Source: Cryptomeria japonica (taxonomy: Eukaryota > Streptophyta > Pinopsida > Cupressales > Cupressaceae). From it: 64,000 nt of DNA. The notes under the pieces were generated by a model. The model was not told where the DNA came from. It did no database searches and saw only the letters and a list, made by a program, of their open reading frames with translations. The stretch's first letter is position 1. Every line of letters starts with the position of its first letter. The position numbers and the translations under genes were made by a program. Positions 20,440-32,839 of the stretch are shown in pieces. The stretch lies in contig NC_081412.1 in the NCBI RefSeq assembly GCF_030272615.1, positions 345,087,870-345,151,869 on the forward strand, written 5' to 3'.

Positions 20440-21240
20440 CTAAATCACATTACATGAGGTGCATTAATTAAACTAACAATAGCTATGTTTTATACAAAAG
20501 GAAAATTTTAATTAATTTAAATTAATTTAATCACACAGGAGCTAGGTTTTAAATAAATGAATAATTGAAATAAGATATTTAAATTTTGATTACATAAAAG
20601 AAATACATTAACAATATTGAATATGTGTGGAATCTTTAACAAACAAGAAACAATGCATAAATGACATAAAGAGCATAAACATAACACTTTGTATGGAAAT
20701 CATAGAATTGGATAAAATTGTAATTGGGGATGATATTCTAGTTGTACTTAAGTTTTTATGATAATACAAATGTTCAATACAAGTACAAAATCCATTAGTA
20801 TACACAATGACCAAAAAATTATAAACAAAAAAGACGAGAATATTGAAATCAATAAACTAGAATACTAAGATTTTGCAAAATGTATATAAAGCTTTGAAAA
20901 AAACCAAAATGATAAAAGAAAGTGAGGAAAATGAAACCATTGAATGAGATGCCATATTCAAAGTAAAAAAATCCACCTACATCTAGGACATGGTAAAATG
21001 ATGGGAGTGCATGGGAGCTTGCCAAAGTGGTAAAGTCATTTTTGGTCTTTTCATGGTAAAATGATGGGAGTGCATGGGAGCTTGCCAGTCATTTTTGGTC
21101 TTTTAACCTCCACAGGTAGTCAACAAAAAAAAGTGTGTAAGCTTTAGCTTATGTGCATCTAGAATTAAGAGTATTAATGAAAATAATAAGTCTACATTTA
21201 TCATTATGATGTGAAATCCGAGTTTGTCAAATAGACTATA
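20440..21240. repeat. Dispersed repeat S, copy 1
   Basis: Shares phrases in order with 43590-44260: TTAATTTAATCACACA, TTTTGATT then AATACATTAACAATA, TATGTG then GGAATCT, and GTCTAGAATTAAGAGTA or its close variant. No coding domain. On both sides of the Copia-B locus repeat S is followed by repeat R1. Confidence 0.65.
20989..21104. repeat. Tandem duplication of about 60 bp inside repeat S
   Basis: CATGGTAAAATGATGGGAGT opens both units, at 20989 and 21052, and both close in TTTTTGGTCTTTT. The second unit lacks about 10 bases. The other S copy has no such duplication. Confidence 0.9.
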
Positions 21241-21539
21241 TAATAATAGAAAATGATATAAGATTGCAATATTGCCTTTTTAAAGGGAAATAAGAAATCA
21301 ATACTACAACATCTAAATGATGAGAAAAATTTCAAGCGTTAATCCTACAGAGAGGAACAATGAAGCACAAAAGTACAAAAGTTAGGAACAATAATCCACA
21401 AGCTTGCAAATATAAACTATGGAAATAAAAAGATTTGAAATATTATGAAAAAACGCAAATGAAATTGCGAGGATAATGAGCTCAATTAAGTAACCAATAT
21501 TATCAACGAGAGAAGAGATGATGTTAATTGGAAATGGCG

Positions 21540-22600
21540 CTGTCTCCCTAAAAAGTTGGGTGGGTTAAAAGTTAAAACTTAAATATTTGAAATTGCCCCT
21601 TGCTAACCCAGGGCTGCTTTGCAAAGTCTAAAGGCATTAGATGGCAACAGCCTTCTGCCCAATACAATCTTGCTGAAACCCAGATAAGAACATACTCTTT
21701 ATTAAAGAAGGGGGCTAATAATTTGGTTGTCAGTGATGCAGATTGCTCAAAGTTTGTATTGGTGTGATGGCTCTGAATTTCAAAATATTTTGGTCAAAAA
21801 TATATACAACATGCTTAATAGCTCCAAGGATGTGATTGTGATTGATTACATAAACAATTCCTAGAACCTAAACTAGAGTGATAGCGCTTGGCCTTGGTCC
21901 AAATCTATTTAGATCAAGAAAGCCTATATTAGATGGATGCTTCTCCTTAAGAAACTTTTCGTTGATAGTCTTCTTGATGTGGTTGGGATCCCTGTTAGAG
22001 CTTGTGATTTTTGTCAAGCCCATGAATCTTTTGAGCATTTAGTTTGGAATTGCAAGTTTGCTTCTCCTCTCTTGTTCTTTTCTTTTTGAATATTTTTGTT
22101 GGGATTGTAAAAAATGGTTTTAATTTGTTTGAATTTTTGGTAGGTTATATATGTGCTTTTTTAGTTAAGTTGAATGATTTTTGGTTTGTTTTGACTAATG
22201 AGTTTTTTTGGTTTATCTAGAAGAAGAGAAATGAAGAAATATTCAAAGGCAATAAGAGGTACCTTATTGAGGTCAATAGTGAACTCACTTTTCTTCATAT
22301 TATGGTGTATGACTTGATGGTGCCAAAGATCCCAAAAGATAGGTTTATGAGTCTCCTCAAGCAAGGTCTTTCGATTGTGTACAGGTCTACCCAATTCCCT
22401 CTTAATGGAAGAAATAAACTCAGTGATGAAGAAATTGCTATTTTTAGAGAGTACATTGATAAGAATGATGCTCAAAATCTTGTTGAGAAGGATACTAATA
22501 GTCAAAAGATAAGATAGATGGTTTACTTTTATCCGGTTGAGAACAATCTAGATCCCGAAGTTGAATTGGACCCTCTAATATGATCTTGCGATGATGAATT
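21540..22600 (+). pseudogene. LINE ORF2 C-terminal remnant with RT-associated zinc-binding region
   Basis: Broken frames spell pieces of the end of a non-LTR reverse transcriptase: LGGLKVK near 21555, AALQSLKALDGN near 21616, then CDFCQAHESFEHLVWNC at about 22006-22056. The last piece is the CX2C...HX4C zinc-binding pattern (zf-RVT) that follows RT in plant LINEs. A 71-codon piece (22302-22517) continues in another frame. The N-terminal endonuclease and RT core are absent. Confidence 0.65.
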
Positions 22601-22959
22601 TTTAGACTAATCATTTAATGCAAAGGTCCTATGTGTTTAAGTTATATTTACTCAATTCAATAGTTAGTGGATTCATTGAGCAATCCCGTTTGTTTATACA
22701 TGCATTTATTCTACACTGGGCAACAAAGGTTCAGGACAAATTGTATTAATGGTAGCTCTATTTTTAGTGTGACCATGAAGTTGTTGTAATCTATCTATCA
22801 TTTCTAGGGGTTTGATTTACAGTTGTTTTTTGAGGTCAGCAAGTTGAACTCATGGGAGCATTCCTCCATATAATGTAATTGTTTTGTACTCTACATTTAA
22901 TATAAAACAAAAATATTGGTGATAAAGTGCTAGAAAATATTGCAAGGTGTTAGAAGATG
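22600..22959. other. AT-rich spacer
   Basis: No coding or repeat feature that I can support. Confidence 0.5.
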
Positions 22960-23181
22960 GAATGATCTAGAAGAGAAGACTAGAAGCAAAAAAGCTAATT
23001 AAAGAGGTTAAATTTGAAAACACCTTTAATTTCAATTTGAAATTCACAATCATTAAATATTATTGTATAGAAAACTGTTATGCAAAGATTTGGTTGAAAA
23101 TGCATTTGACAAGGTTATTGGAAAGTGTCTATATATAAGTGTACAAACACAAGATGAATCTACGACCATAGTGACGTTTTA
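22960..23181. repeat. Repeat R1 copy 1, left half (split by Copia-B)
   Basis: Matches 46963-47220 in order (GAAGCAAAAAA, AATC..TAT then GTTATG, GGAAAG, GTGTA, ATCTA(C/T)GACC..A). It stops at Copia-B; the rest follows at 41319. Confidence 0.75.
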
Positions 23182-24785
23182 TGTTGAACACACCATAAGA
23201 CAAAGGGGGGGGTTTTATTAAATGTTGAACGAGTCTTAACATTTTATAGCACAATTCAAATTCAACTTTAAACCTTATTCTAATTAGCAGTAATGAAAGA
23301 TAAATAATTAATACACATGCATAAGAGAACACCGGATTTACATGGAAAATTGATGAAGGGAAAAACCATGGTGAGAGTAAACTCACACTATATGAACAAG
23401 TATTACAAGGTTTGTTTTAGGGCTTACTGCCTAGGGAAATTCACTACTCTTGGAAGGACTTGCAGGTTGAGGTTCACTACCTCAAGGCAAAATGCAAAGG
23501 ACATGTTGAGAAAACTCACTATCTCCAAGCAAGATACATGAAATTATGAGTTACAATGAATAAGCCTTCATTGCATCAAAAAATCTCTCTAAAATGTAGT
23601 TGCTCTTGACTCACTACCTCAAGCAACCATTCGACAATTCAACTCCAATACTTTCACCACACACTCTTTCTACCTCACATTCACATCTCACACATTCCAC
23701 ACTAATCTACAAACTTTGAAAAATAAAATGGTCTTCTATTTATACACTCCACAAGACCTAAAAACATCAATTAGGTCATCCAAAATAGGGGACAAGAGAT
23801 GATCCCACAATGTTGGCTACAAAATGTAATTGTAGTGTAATAGGTCCTATCAAAGAGATAGAGATGACCTTAAATATCTTATTACATCATCCAATGTAGT
23901 CCTAAACATCACACATTGGCGTACATCCTCCAAAGTCTGCAACAAGGTAACATATAGATGAAACATGTAACCCTTAATGACACATCTTTCAAATGAAACT
24001 ACTCAATGTGGATCCCTAATACAACTCAAAACAAACTCCAATGTTGGCGTAAACCACAAAAGATACAGTGCAAGCAAAAGAACAAGCCCCATCAGTCAGA
24101 TAATAGCAATTACCCTACAAAACCAACACTAGACACAATGCGACACCAAGGAGATCAATCAACATCATGTGGACCAAATGGAGACATTCCTAGAACATCC
24201 ATCAATACTTCAAAACACATCTTTCATATTGCCAAGCCAAGACAAGATGGCAAAATCAAACTGATAAAGAGCACTTCATTACCTGAATGCCAAGAAACAC
24301 AGTCAATAGATAAGATATTGATAAACAAACTTATGGAATGCTTCACTTGAAATTTGAATTGATACACTTAACAAACATTATAAGCATGCCCTCCAAATAA
24401 CAACAATAGAGACATCAATGTAGAGCATTCTCCAAACACCAAACCATCAAACTACCAACATATTGCCTTAATCAGAGGCATTAATTGCAACACCAATGAT
24501 TTGAAAAGATAGGAGTGCAACATCCACAAAGAATACACATTATATCCACAACAAAGAATATCATCAATCATTTAACCAACTGCACTATCCATCAATGACT
24601 ACAAACTGGAATAAGTACAATACATCAACAATATATACTTCTATTATTAGAGGGTCACTAGTAGACAACACCATAATTGCATTAACAACAATCTCCAATA
24701 TCCTCGACACATCAAGAACATTTACTTCCATCAACAGAGGGTCACCAACAAACAACACCATAACAAGCAACAACTGCTAACAACA
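23182..24785 (-). repeat. Copia-B 3' LTR
   Basis: 1,604 bp. It has the G tract at 23206-23213, the hairpin at about 23338-23372 (degenerate), and a TATA box on the minus strand (TATAAATAG, plus-strand CTATTTATA near 23735-23743). It lacks about 340 bp present in the 5' LTR (about 40665-41010). Confidence 0.85.
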
Positions 24786-25117
24786 ACCTTCTCCCCCTAA
24801 GAGTTACAACCACATTAATACTCGAGCAAAATATATACCTTGGATTTCTCCCCCTAGACAGATGCACCACCTTATGTATCAAGCTAGAAGGAGGGACAGT
24901 AACCAATAGCTTCTACCCAAGATATCCAAATGTATCCTTTGAAAGTGCCTTTGCAAAAATGTCTACAATCCGATCCTTTATAGGGACATTACTCTAATTT
25001 GACTTCTTTTGTGAAAATGTCTACAATCTGATCCTTTATAGGGACATAGTCCAATCTAACTTCTTTCTCTGCAACCTTGTCAATTTAAAATTGATACTAG
25101 ATAGAAATTTTTTAGTC
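24786..25117 (-). pseudogene. Copia-B RNase H C-terminus and 3' internal end
   Basis: On the minus strand it reads KEVRLDYVPIKDQIVDIFTK, the end of copia RNase H (canonical ..V.T.DQLADIFTK). Two C-rich tracts (24787-24801 and 24843-24858) are polypurine tracts on the minus strand. A 60-bp piece is tandemly duplicated at about 24957-25060. The rest of RNase H lies on the far side of Copia-A. Confidence 0.8.
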
Positions 25118-25122
25118 CTTGA

Positions 25123-26644
25123 TGATAATCTTAGAGGATCCAGTTAATACTGAGAGGGGGGTTGAATCAGTATTAACAATAATTTCAATCTTAAAACTTG
25201 AACTTATTAAACTTCTTCAAATCAAACATAAACCAATAGTAAACTCTTTACCATTACCGGTAATCATTGATAACCAACTGTTAAACTGGTTAATCAGAAC
25301 AACTCATTAAGTGTTCATCAATATGCATAAACTGAAAGTAAAATATAACAACACATAAAAACATTCATCATATGAACACCATGTTTTTCACGTGGAAACC
25401 CAAATAGGGAAAAACCACGATGGGAATTGGTAACCACAAAAATTGTGCACTCTTTCGGAATGTGCCCTGTTAGGAGCCTAGCTCGGTTAGAAGCTTACAA
25501 TGATGCCCTGTTAGGAGCAGACCCTGTTAGGAGTCACCCGGTTAAGGGATTTAGATGATGAGCTCTGTTAGGAGCTTTGACCTATTAGGATCGACCTCGT
25601 AAGAGGATTTAACACTCGGATATAGAGCTACCCAATTAAGGGATTTACAATGTAAGGCTTGTTAGGACCTACTCGGTTAAGGGATTTTGACTGCTGCAAT
25701 TGTTAGAGAACAATAGTGAATGATCTGGGTACAACACTTAACTGCATGCTTGATCAGATCCAATTAAGCTCCAAATCTGCTACACTTTGGCAGATCTCAT
25801 ACTTTGGTTTAGCTTCACACTTTTCTCAAAACCACCAACACTCCAAACATCAACTTTATCGACATAAATAACCTTTACAACTTGGTTACAAAACCCTAAG
25901 ACTTACAACATAGATCGTCACAAATATTTTACAACTCATTATAGATCATCATTGATCATCATGGATCATTAAAATCAATTATAAATCAATTACAACCGTT
26001 GAATGATCATCGCATCTCGATCTGATACAAAGTCAAACTCTTAGAACACTTCGCTAAGCACTTTGCATATTCCCAAGAAATCCGCTTTCCAAACACGCCA
26101 AAACATCTTTCAAACACTTCATGCGGTTTGTGCCACATCATCGCCAATATTTGAACTTGATGTAGATCATCGCCAAACCAAAAATCATTACCGGTTAAGA
26201 GAATTCTTTACCGGTCCTTAAACCCTTCTTAAACCCTAGAAAAAATACAACATAAATCGTAAACATGATTTCCGATAACCAAAACATGATGCGGTTACAG
26301 TCAGATACATATTACAATGATACAAGCTCACATTCCAAACCACAACACTTCAATCATCACCAATCGCCAGATCAAATCAAAACATTCCTCGTTTACCAGT
26401 TAAGGTCCTAATTCCCAGTTTACTGTCTATAATATTGGTAAGGTATTTCCGATAGACCAAAAACACTTAGATGACAAAATACAACATAGAAAACATAAGT
26501 TTCCATCAATGACAACACAAATAACTGATCAAAGTCATCCGATCATACAATCTCAATCTCTTCATCACAATGTCATCTGAAACAGTCCTTTATCGATTTA
26601 GTCACCATTCTTGATCTGCATCAGTTATGCCAATTATGCCAACA
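25123..26644 (-). repeat. Copia-A 3' LTR
   Basis: 1,522 bp. From the 3' terminus inward: the G tract (CTGAGAGGGGGG, near 25139-25150), the hairpin GTGGAAACCC..GGGAAAAACCAC (25393-25418), and a cluster of CCTGTTAGGA / CCGGTTAAGGG words (25466-25690). Confidence 0.93.
25466..25690. repeat. CCTGTTAGGAGC / CCGGTTAAGGGATTT word cluster in Copia-A LTR
   Basis: Short words GCCCTGTTAGGAGC, ACCCGGTTAAGGGATTT and close variants recur about ten times without a fixed period. The same cluster is in the other LTR (31527-31730) and, in opposite orientation, in solo LTR-3 (10380-10640). Confidence 0.8.
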
Positions 26645-26860
26645 TTATCTCCCTTTGGCATTGATGGCAACACAAACATAAACTTGAACATATTCAACTA
26701 AAATCATGCAGCTCAGTTCTGAAACTTCTCTACTGTACTTCACTCTTTTGCCCGTTCACTCAGTTCATCTTTACCTGGAACTGAATCTTCATTTCTTCTC
26801 CCCCTTTCTGTTACACATCTTCTCCTTCTTAGGCTAATATATTTCTTCTCCCCCTTTGAC
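26645..26860 (-). other. Three polypurine tracts of Copia-A
   Basis: TTATCTCCCTTTGG at 26645-26658 abuts the LTR. Two more tracts, TTCTTCTCCCCCTTTCTG and TTCTTCTCCCCCTTTGAC, lie near 26792-26810 and 26842-26860. On the minus strand these are purine runs (AAAGGGGGAGAA). Multiple polypurine tracts have been described in plant Sirevirus-type copia elements. Confidence 0.7.
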
Positions 26861-26999
26861 AACAATGCCAAATGTGCATCTACATCGTCGGTCATCAAAT
26901 CTCATCTAAGATGCCCCCCTGTGGAGTAGCCACCATTTCATCAATCCTCAGTGAAAAATATTTCTTAAGCCTATTGGATTGATGTATCTCTTGCATCTT

Positions 27000-27530
27000 A
27001 GTTATTCTTAAGTAGGGGTCTGACCCTTAATTTACCTCTGAGGTACTCAAAGGTAATCTTCGGCAATGGTTTTGTGAAAATGTCTGCAAGCTACTCTTTA
27101 CTTGTCACATACTCCATTCTGACTTGCTTCTCCTGGACTCTCTCCCTCAGAAAGTGATATTTCAATTCTATGTGCTTTTTCCTTGCATGTAACACATGAT
27201 TTTTTAAAATATTAATAGCACTTGTATTGTAACAATAAATAGTTACCGGTTCAGACATATCAAGTTTAAAACGTTCTAATAGACGTCTCTTCCAGATTGC
27301 TTGCGTGCAATTAATTGATGTTGCAACATACTCTGCCTCTGTTGTTGACTATGATACACATGTTTGCTTCTTACTTGTCCAAGCAACCAATCTACCTCCA
27401 AGAAGAAAGCTCCACCGGTAGTGCTTTTTCGGTCATCAACATTACCTTCCCAATCTGCATTAGTAAACATTTCCAAAGAAAAATCATTTTTATAAGGATA
27501 CCATAACCCATAGTCTATTGTGCCTTTCAA
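27000..27530 (-). pseudogene. Copia-A RNase H
   Basis: MFTNADWEGNVDDRKSTTGG in the 27276-27530 ORF is the copia RNase H start (canonical Y-T-D-A-D-W-A-G), with Asn in place of the first catalytic Asp. Further pieces in other frames toward 27050 include ..YCYNTSAINI.. and ..ELKYHFLRERVQ... At least one frameshift separates it from RT at 27534. Confidence 0.85.
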
Positions 27531-27533
27531 GTA

Positions 27534-28775
27534 CTAGAATATCCTTTTCACCACTACCAAGTGAGTCTCCTTGGGATCGTTCTGAAATCTAGCAATCAAA
27601 CTAACAACATGTGCAATATCAGGCCTATTGTGAACAACATAATGCAATTTACTGATCATGGACTTGTATTCCTTTTCATCAACAAAGGGTGAATCATCTT
27701 GCTTAGACAATTTACAACCTGTCACCATCGGAGTGCCAACTGGTTTACAATCCTCCATGCCAAATGTTTTCAACACTTCCTTTACATACTTACTCTTACA
27801 GATAAATATTCCACCATCCAATTGCTGGACCTGCAACTTAATGAAAAACTTAATTTCATCAATAAGAGACATTTCAAATTCTTTCTTCATCTCCTCAGCA
27901 AACGCCATACATAAATCATCACCTCCAAAAATTATGTCATCTACAAATACTTCAGTTATCAATACTTTGTCTCCATCAGTCTTAAGATATATGTTACTAT
28001 CCTCACTAGTACGCTGAAATCCTATCTTGATTAGATGTGCGTGCAATCTTTCAAACCATACTCTCGGTGCCTGCTTCAATCCATATAGTGCCTTATGCAA
28101 CTTGCAAACCATATCTTTATTCTCAATTAAAGAAAATCCATCCGGTTGTTCTATGCACACTTCTTCCTCAAGGATGCCATTAAGAAAAGAAGGTTTAACA
28201 TCTATCTGGTAGATCTTAAATCTTTTAAATGCATCATAAGCAAGTAACATTCTGACTCCTTCCAATTTCGCCACCGGTGCAAAGGTTTCTCCATAATCCT
28301 CTCCTTCTTCTTGCGCATAGCCTTTGCACACCAACCTTGCTTTATTCCTCACAAGCTTGCCTTCTTCATTCAACTTGTTTCTAAAGACCCATTTAGTGCC
28401 GATCACATTCTTGTCTTCTGGTCTGGGAACAAGTGTCCATGTCTTGTTCTTCTCAATATGATCCAATTCCTCATCCATGGAATTAATCCAATCATCATCC
28501 TTCAATGCCTCTCTTACTGTTTCAGGCTCTATAGTTGAAATCAAACAAGAGTTTTCTATGATTTTCCTTCTTGTTTGTACACTAGCATTTTTATCTCCTA
28601 TAATTTGCTCTTCTGAATGATTCAGTCTAACATATCTTGGTATTACCAGTTCCAGTTCTGTGTCTTCTACTTCACGTTCTTCATCTTCTTCGTCGCTATT
28701 TTCATTTATCGGTTGAGCACCTATTTCTGCATTGTTCTGCTCATCATTTTTTTGTACCTCCGATTCAATAAACAC
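27534..28775 (-). pseudogene. Copia-A reverse transcriptase
   Basis: A 413-codon ORF. After an acidic linker (about 80 residues) come [40 protein letters not shown], the [11 protein letters not shown] region, [14 protein letters not shown] and the catalytic FVDDIIFGG, where Phe replaces the usual Tyr. [13 protein letters not shown] follows. Ty1/copia RT normally starts at TW.LV and runs about 240 residues, so the domain is full length. It would copy the element RNA in the particle. The start ATG is arbitrary, as the domain is part of a polyprotein. Confidence 0.93.
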
Positions 28776-28977
28776 AAGTTTATCTTCATCTTTCTCAGGT
28801 TCAGATTTGCTGGTCTCATCAGAATTCTCAAAGTGTTTGTCTACCTTTACATTAGTACTCTCAATGATCTTTTTTGTTCTTTTTCTATAACATTTGAAAG
28901 CCTTACTCTTTGTAGAGTAACCAAGAAAAATAGCTTCATCACACTTTGCATCAAACTTTCCAGTGTATTCATCATGT

Positions 28978-29846
28978 TTAATGAAAACATCTACTCCCAG
29001 ATTTTTTAAAGTAGCTTACAGTAGGAGTCTTGCCATGCCATAATTCATAAGATGTTTTGTTGTAATCTCTCTTGACAAGTACCCGGTTCAAAGTGTAAAC
29101 AACAATGCCGACTCCTTCTCTCCAAAACATTTTCGGTACTTCACCTTGAATCAACATGGTTCTAGAAGCTTCAATAATTGTTCTATTCATCCTCTCTGCT
29201 ATCCCATTCTATTGTGGAGTTCTAGGACCTGACATCTGCCTCTTGATTCCCTGTTCATCAGGAAACTTTAGAAATTCATCAGAAGTAAATTCTCCACCCC
29301 AGTCAGATCTTAAACATTTCAAAGTCTTCCTGGTTTCTTTCTCAACTAAAGTTTTGAATGGCTGAATTTACTGAATGCCTTTGACTTTTCTCTCATAAAA
29401 GTTACCCACATCATCTTGGAAAAATCATCAGTGAAAATCATGAACTATTTATCACCAAAATAACTCTTAGTCCTCACAGGACCACAAAGATCAATATGAA
29501 CCAAATCAAGGATATTTTCTAAAGAGAAAGACTTACTCTTGAAAGACACAAAAGTCATCTTACCCATCAGACAGTCTTTACATAACACATTATCTGGTTT
29601 AACAAGCTGGGGCAAACCTCTCACAATACTTGATTTACTAACCTTTATCAAATTGTCAAAATTAACATGACAAAATCTCTTGTGCCATAACCAGTTGTCT
29701 TCAATCTTTTCTACCAAACAACTATTCACATTAGTATTTAGATGAAAAAGATTACCTCTTTTTTGCTTTCCAGTAGCAATCAATTCTCCATTATTTCCAA
29801 GAATCCTGCACACTCCACTTTTAATTTTTAAAAGAACCCTTATCAT
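28978..29846 (-). pseudogene. Copia-A integrase with GAG-pre-integrase region
   Basis: WLWHKRFCHVNFDNL and then CKDCLMGK at about 29590-29720 form the HHCC zinc-binding region. The core begins with LVHIDLCGPV (first catalytic Asp) near 29485. The next catalytic stretch, toward 29200, is broken by stops and a frameshift. A C-terminal piece (28978-29190) reads MNRTIIEASRTML.. and ..VVYTLNRVLVKRDYNKTSYELWHG.., typical of copia integrase. Confidence 0.88.
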
Positions 29847-30180
29847 TTAATTGACCAACACTCAAAAGGTTATGCTTTAATCCATCAACCCAAAAAATAC
29901 CATCTGCATTGCTTTTTCCATTTAATGAAATAGTTCCTTTACCTTTGACCATGCAGGGTGAGTTGTTACCAAATCTTACTATAGCTCCATCAAATTCTTC
30001 AAGGGATAAGAACTTGCTTCTATCACCAGTCATGTGGTGTGAGCAACCACTATCTATTATCCATTCATCACTACTATCCATGTGAGACACCAATGCCTTT
30101 TCATCAGTCGGATCTTCCTTCACAACAACAAACACTATCTCCTCATTGCTATCTTCTTCTGATTCTTCATCAATTACTCC
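29821..30180 (-). pseudogene. Copia-A protease
   Basis: WIIDSGCSHHMTGD at about 30030-30071 is the copia aspartic protease active site, intact. LKHNLLSVGQL follows as the conserved second motif. A stop (TAA near 30181) separates it from gag and a frameshift from integrase. Confidence 0.9.
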
Positions 30181-31116
30181 TTAATCAACTACAACATAAC
30201 AATGTTTATGTCCTTTTCCTTTGAACTTTCTAAATTTCTCTTTCTTATCAGTGTTAGGACAGTTAGCAACTATGTGTCCAATTTTATTGCAAGAGAAACA
30301 CTTCAAGGGTAATTTACCTTTATACTTACCAGTGCCTCTAGGAAACCTTTTAACCAATAATGCCTCAAGTTCCATCAGATGATCTTCATTATCATTCTCA
30401 CCTTTGCTACCGCCATGACTAGACCTGCAATCATGATTATGACAAATATCCTTTCTTTTCCTAACAAATGTACCGGTAACAAAAGCTTTAAAAGTGGATT
30501 CAGATGGTTTTGAAACACTATTATCAAAGCTGTTTAACTCAAATGCAATCAACTTTCCTATAAGAGAATCAACAGTGACTTTATCTTTATAGATAGATCT
30601 TAGTTCTTGAATTACAGAAACTCTAATAACATAATGTGGTAGGAGAGTTCTAAGCATTTTACTAACAACAATATGATCATCAATCTTACCTCTAGCACTC
30701 TTAATACCACCTACAACTTTTTTAATCCTTTGACCATATTGTGCAATGTTCTCATCGACAACCATTTTCATGTCATCAAATTTGCCTCTTAAACTCTCTT
30801 CTTTTGCTCTTTGAACATGTTCATCTCCTCCATAAATCAATTCTAATTTCTCCCATACCTCAAATGCAGTTTCTAATCCATGAACATCTATATACTCAGA
30901 ATTAGATAAAGTACTTTCAATTACTTCCAAGGCTTGAATGTTTTCTTGTTGCTCTTTAAGCTCATCCGATGTCAAGGGGCTGGTAGTAGGAGCAACATAC
31001 TTGTTCATCACATGATTCCAATATTGAGCACCCAATCCTTTAATGTATATCTTCATCCTGTCTTTCCATATCTGGTAGTTATCCTTGGTAAACTTGGGAC
31101 CCTCCTTCTTCATCAT
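30181..31116 (-). CDS. Copia-A gag, open for 311 codons
   Basis: Starts MMKKEGPKFTKDNYQIWKDR, typical of plant copia gag (UBN2/DUF4219-like N-terminus with ..NY..W..RM). A gag helix region follows (VWEKLELIYGGDE..KEESLRGKFDDMKM), then a CX2CX4HX4C knuckle CFSCNKIGHIVANC near 30264-30305 and a basic tail. The ATG at 31114-31116 is about 45 bases inside the primer site, as expected. The ORF has no internal stop. It forms the particle and binds RNA through the knuckle. Confidence 0.85.
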   Translation of the reverse strand: MMKKEGPKFTKDNYQIWKDRMKIYIKGLGAQYWNHVMNKYVAPTTSPLTSDELKEQQENIQALEVIESTLSNSEYIDVHGLETAFEVWEKLELIYGGDEHVQRAKEESLRGKFDDMKMVVDENIAQYGQRIKKVVGGIKSARGKIDDHIVVSKMLRTLLPHYVIRVSVIQELRSIYKDKVTVDSLIGKLIAFELNSFDNSVSKPSESTFKAFVTGTFVRKRKDICHNHDCRSSHGGSKGENDNEDHLMELEALLVKRFPRGTGKYKGKLPLKCFSCNKIGHIVANCPNTDKKEKFRKFKGKGHKHCYVVVD

Positions 31117-31159
31117 CTTTCTTCAGGATCTTTTGCTCAAGCACACACAGAGAACCAAT

Positions 31160-31171
31160 GCTCTGATACCA
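31160..31171 (-). other. Primer-binding site of Copia-A
   Basis: GCTCTGATACCA is a perfect complement of TGGTATCAGAGC. It lies two bases from the 5' LTR at 31174. Confidence 0.92.
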
Positions 31172-32839
31172 ATTGATAATCTTAGAGGATCCGATTAATA
31201 CTGAGAGGGGGGGGGGGGGGGTGAATTAGTATTGACAATAATTTCAATCTTAAAACTTGAACTTATAAAACTTCTTCAAATCAAACATAAACCAGTAGTA
31301 AACTCTTTACCATTACCGATAATCACTGATAACCAACTGTTAAACCGGTTTATCAGAACAACTCATTAAGTGTTCATCAATATGCATAAACTAAAAGTAA
31401 AATATAACAACACATAAAAACATTCATCATATGAACACTATGTTTTTCACGTGGAAACCCAAATAGGAAAAAACCACGATGGGAATTAGTACCCACAAAA
31501 ATTGTGCACTCTTTCGGAATGCGCCCTGTTAGGAGCCTAGCCTAATTAGAAGCTTACAATGATGCCCTTTTAGGAGTCACCTGGTTAAGGGATGTAGATG
31601 ATGAGCCTTGTTAGGAGCTTTGATATGTTAGGATCAACCTTACAAGAGGATTTAACACTCAGATATAGAGCTACCCGGTTAAAGGATTTACAATGTAAGG
31701 CCTGTTATGACCTACCCGGTTAAGGGAATTTGACTTCTGCGATTGTTAGAGAACAACAATGAATGATCTGGGTACAACACTTAACTACTTGCTTGATCAG
31801 ATCCAATTAAGCTCCAAATCTTCTACACTCTGGTAGATCTCATACTCTGGTCCAGCTTCACACTTTTCTCAAAACCACTGACACTCCAACATCAACTTTA
31901 TCGATATAAATAACCTTTACAACTTAGTCGATTACAAAACCCTAAGACTTACAACATAGATCATCACAGATCTTTTACAGCTCATTACAGATCAATATTG
32001 ATCATCATGGATCATTACTATCAATTACAAATCAATTACAACCGTTGAATGATCATCGTATCTCGATCTGATACAAAGTCAAACCCTTAGAACACTCTGC
32101 TAAGCACTTTGCATATTCCCAAGAAAGTCACTTTCCAAACGTGCCAAAACATCTTTCAATAACTTCACGTGGTTTGTGCCACATCATCGCCAACATTGGA
32201 ACTTGATGTAGAGCACTGCCAACCCAAAAATCATTACCGATTAAGAGAATTCTTTACCAGTCCTTAAACCCTTCTTAAACCCTAGAAAAAATACAACATA
32301 AATCATAAACATGATTTTCGATAACCAAAACATGATGCGGTTATGGTCAGATACATATTATAATGATACAAGCTCACATTCCAAGCCACAACACTTCAAT
32401 CATCACCAATCGCTAGATCAAATCAAAACATTCCCCGTTTACCGGTTAAGGTCCTAATTCCCGGTTTACTGTCTATAATACCAGTAAGGCATTTCTGGTA
32501 GACCAAAAAGACTTAGATGTGTTGGTTGAAAATTTTGTACACTTGGGAAAATATACAAAATTGTGGCTTCAACCACAGTGTGTGAGTAAAACTCTCATAA
32601 TTAAGGGAAGGTTCCCCCTATCTACAAACTAAACTAATCTAATATGGGTGGGACAACAGTCTTTCTTCTTCTTTCAAGAAAAACTATACTCTTTTCTCTT
32701 CTTAGAAAAGTAATAGCAATTGGGAATAAATAACAACAAATACAGAAACGAGACTTCTTTGTAGGATTTTTGGAACATAAAGGGAAGCAAAGTTTCCATG
32801 AAGGCACAAAGACGTCCGTCATTTCCCCTGGACGGGAAA

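Noticed and set aside
24595-24780. Overlapping plus- and minus-strand short ORFs in the Copia-B 3' LTR
   Set aside because: Low-complexity Thr/Ile/Asn or Val/Ile strings from a repeat-rich LTR end; they have no counterpart in the 5' LTR.
28617-29009. 130-codon Phe/Ile-rich plus-strand ORF
   Set aside because: It is the antisense shadow of Copia-A pol sequence.
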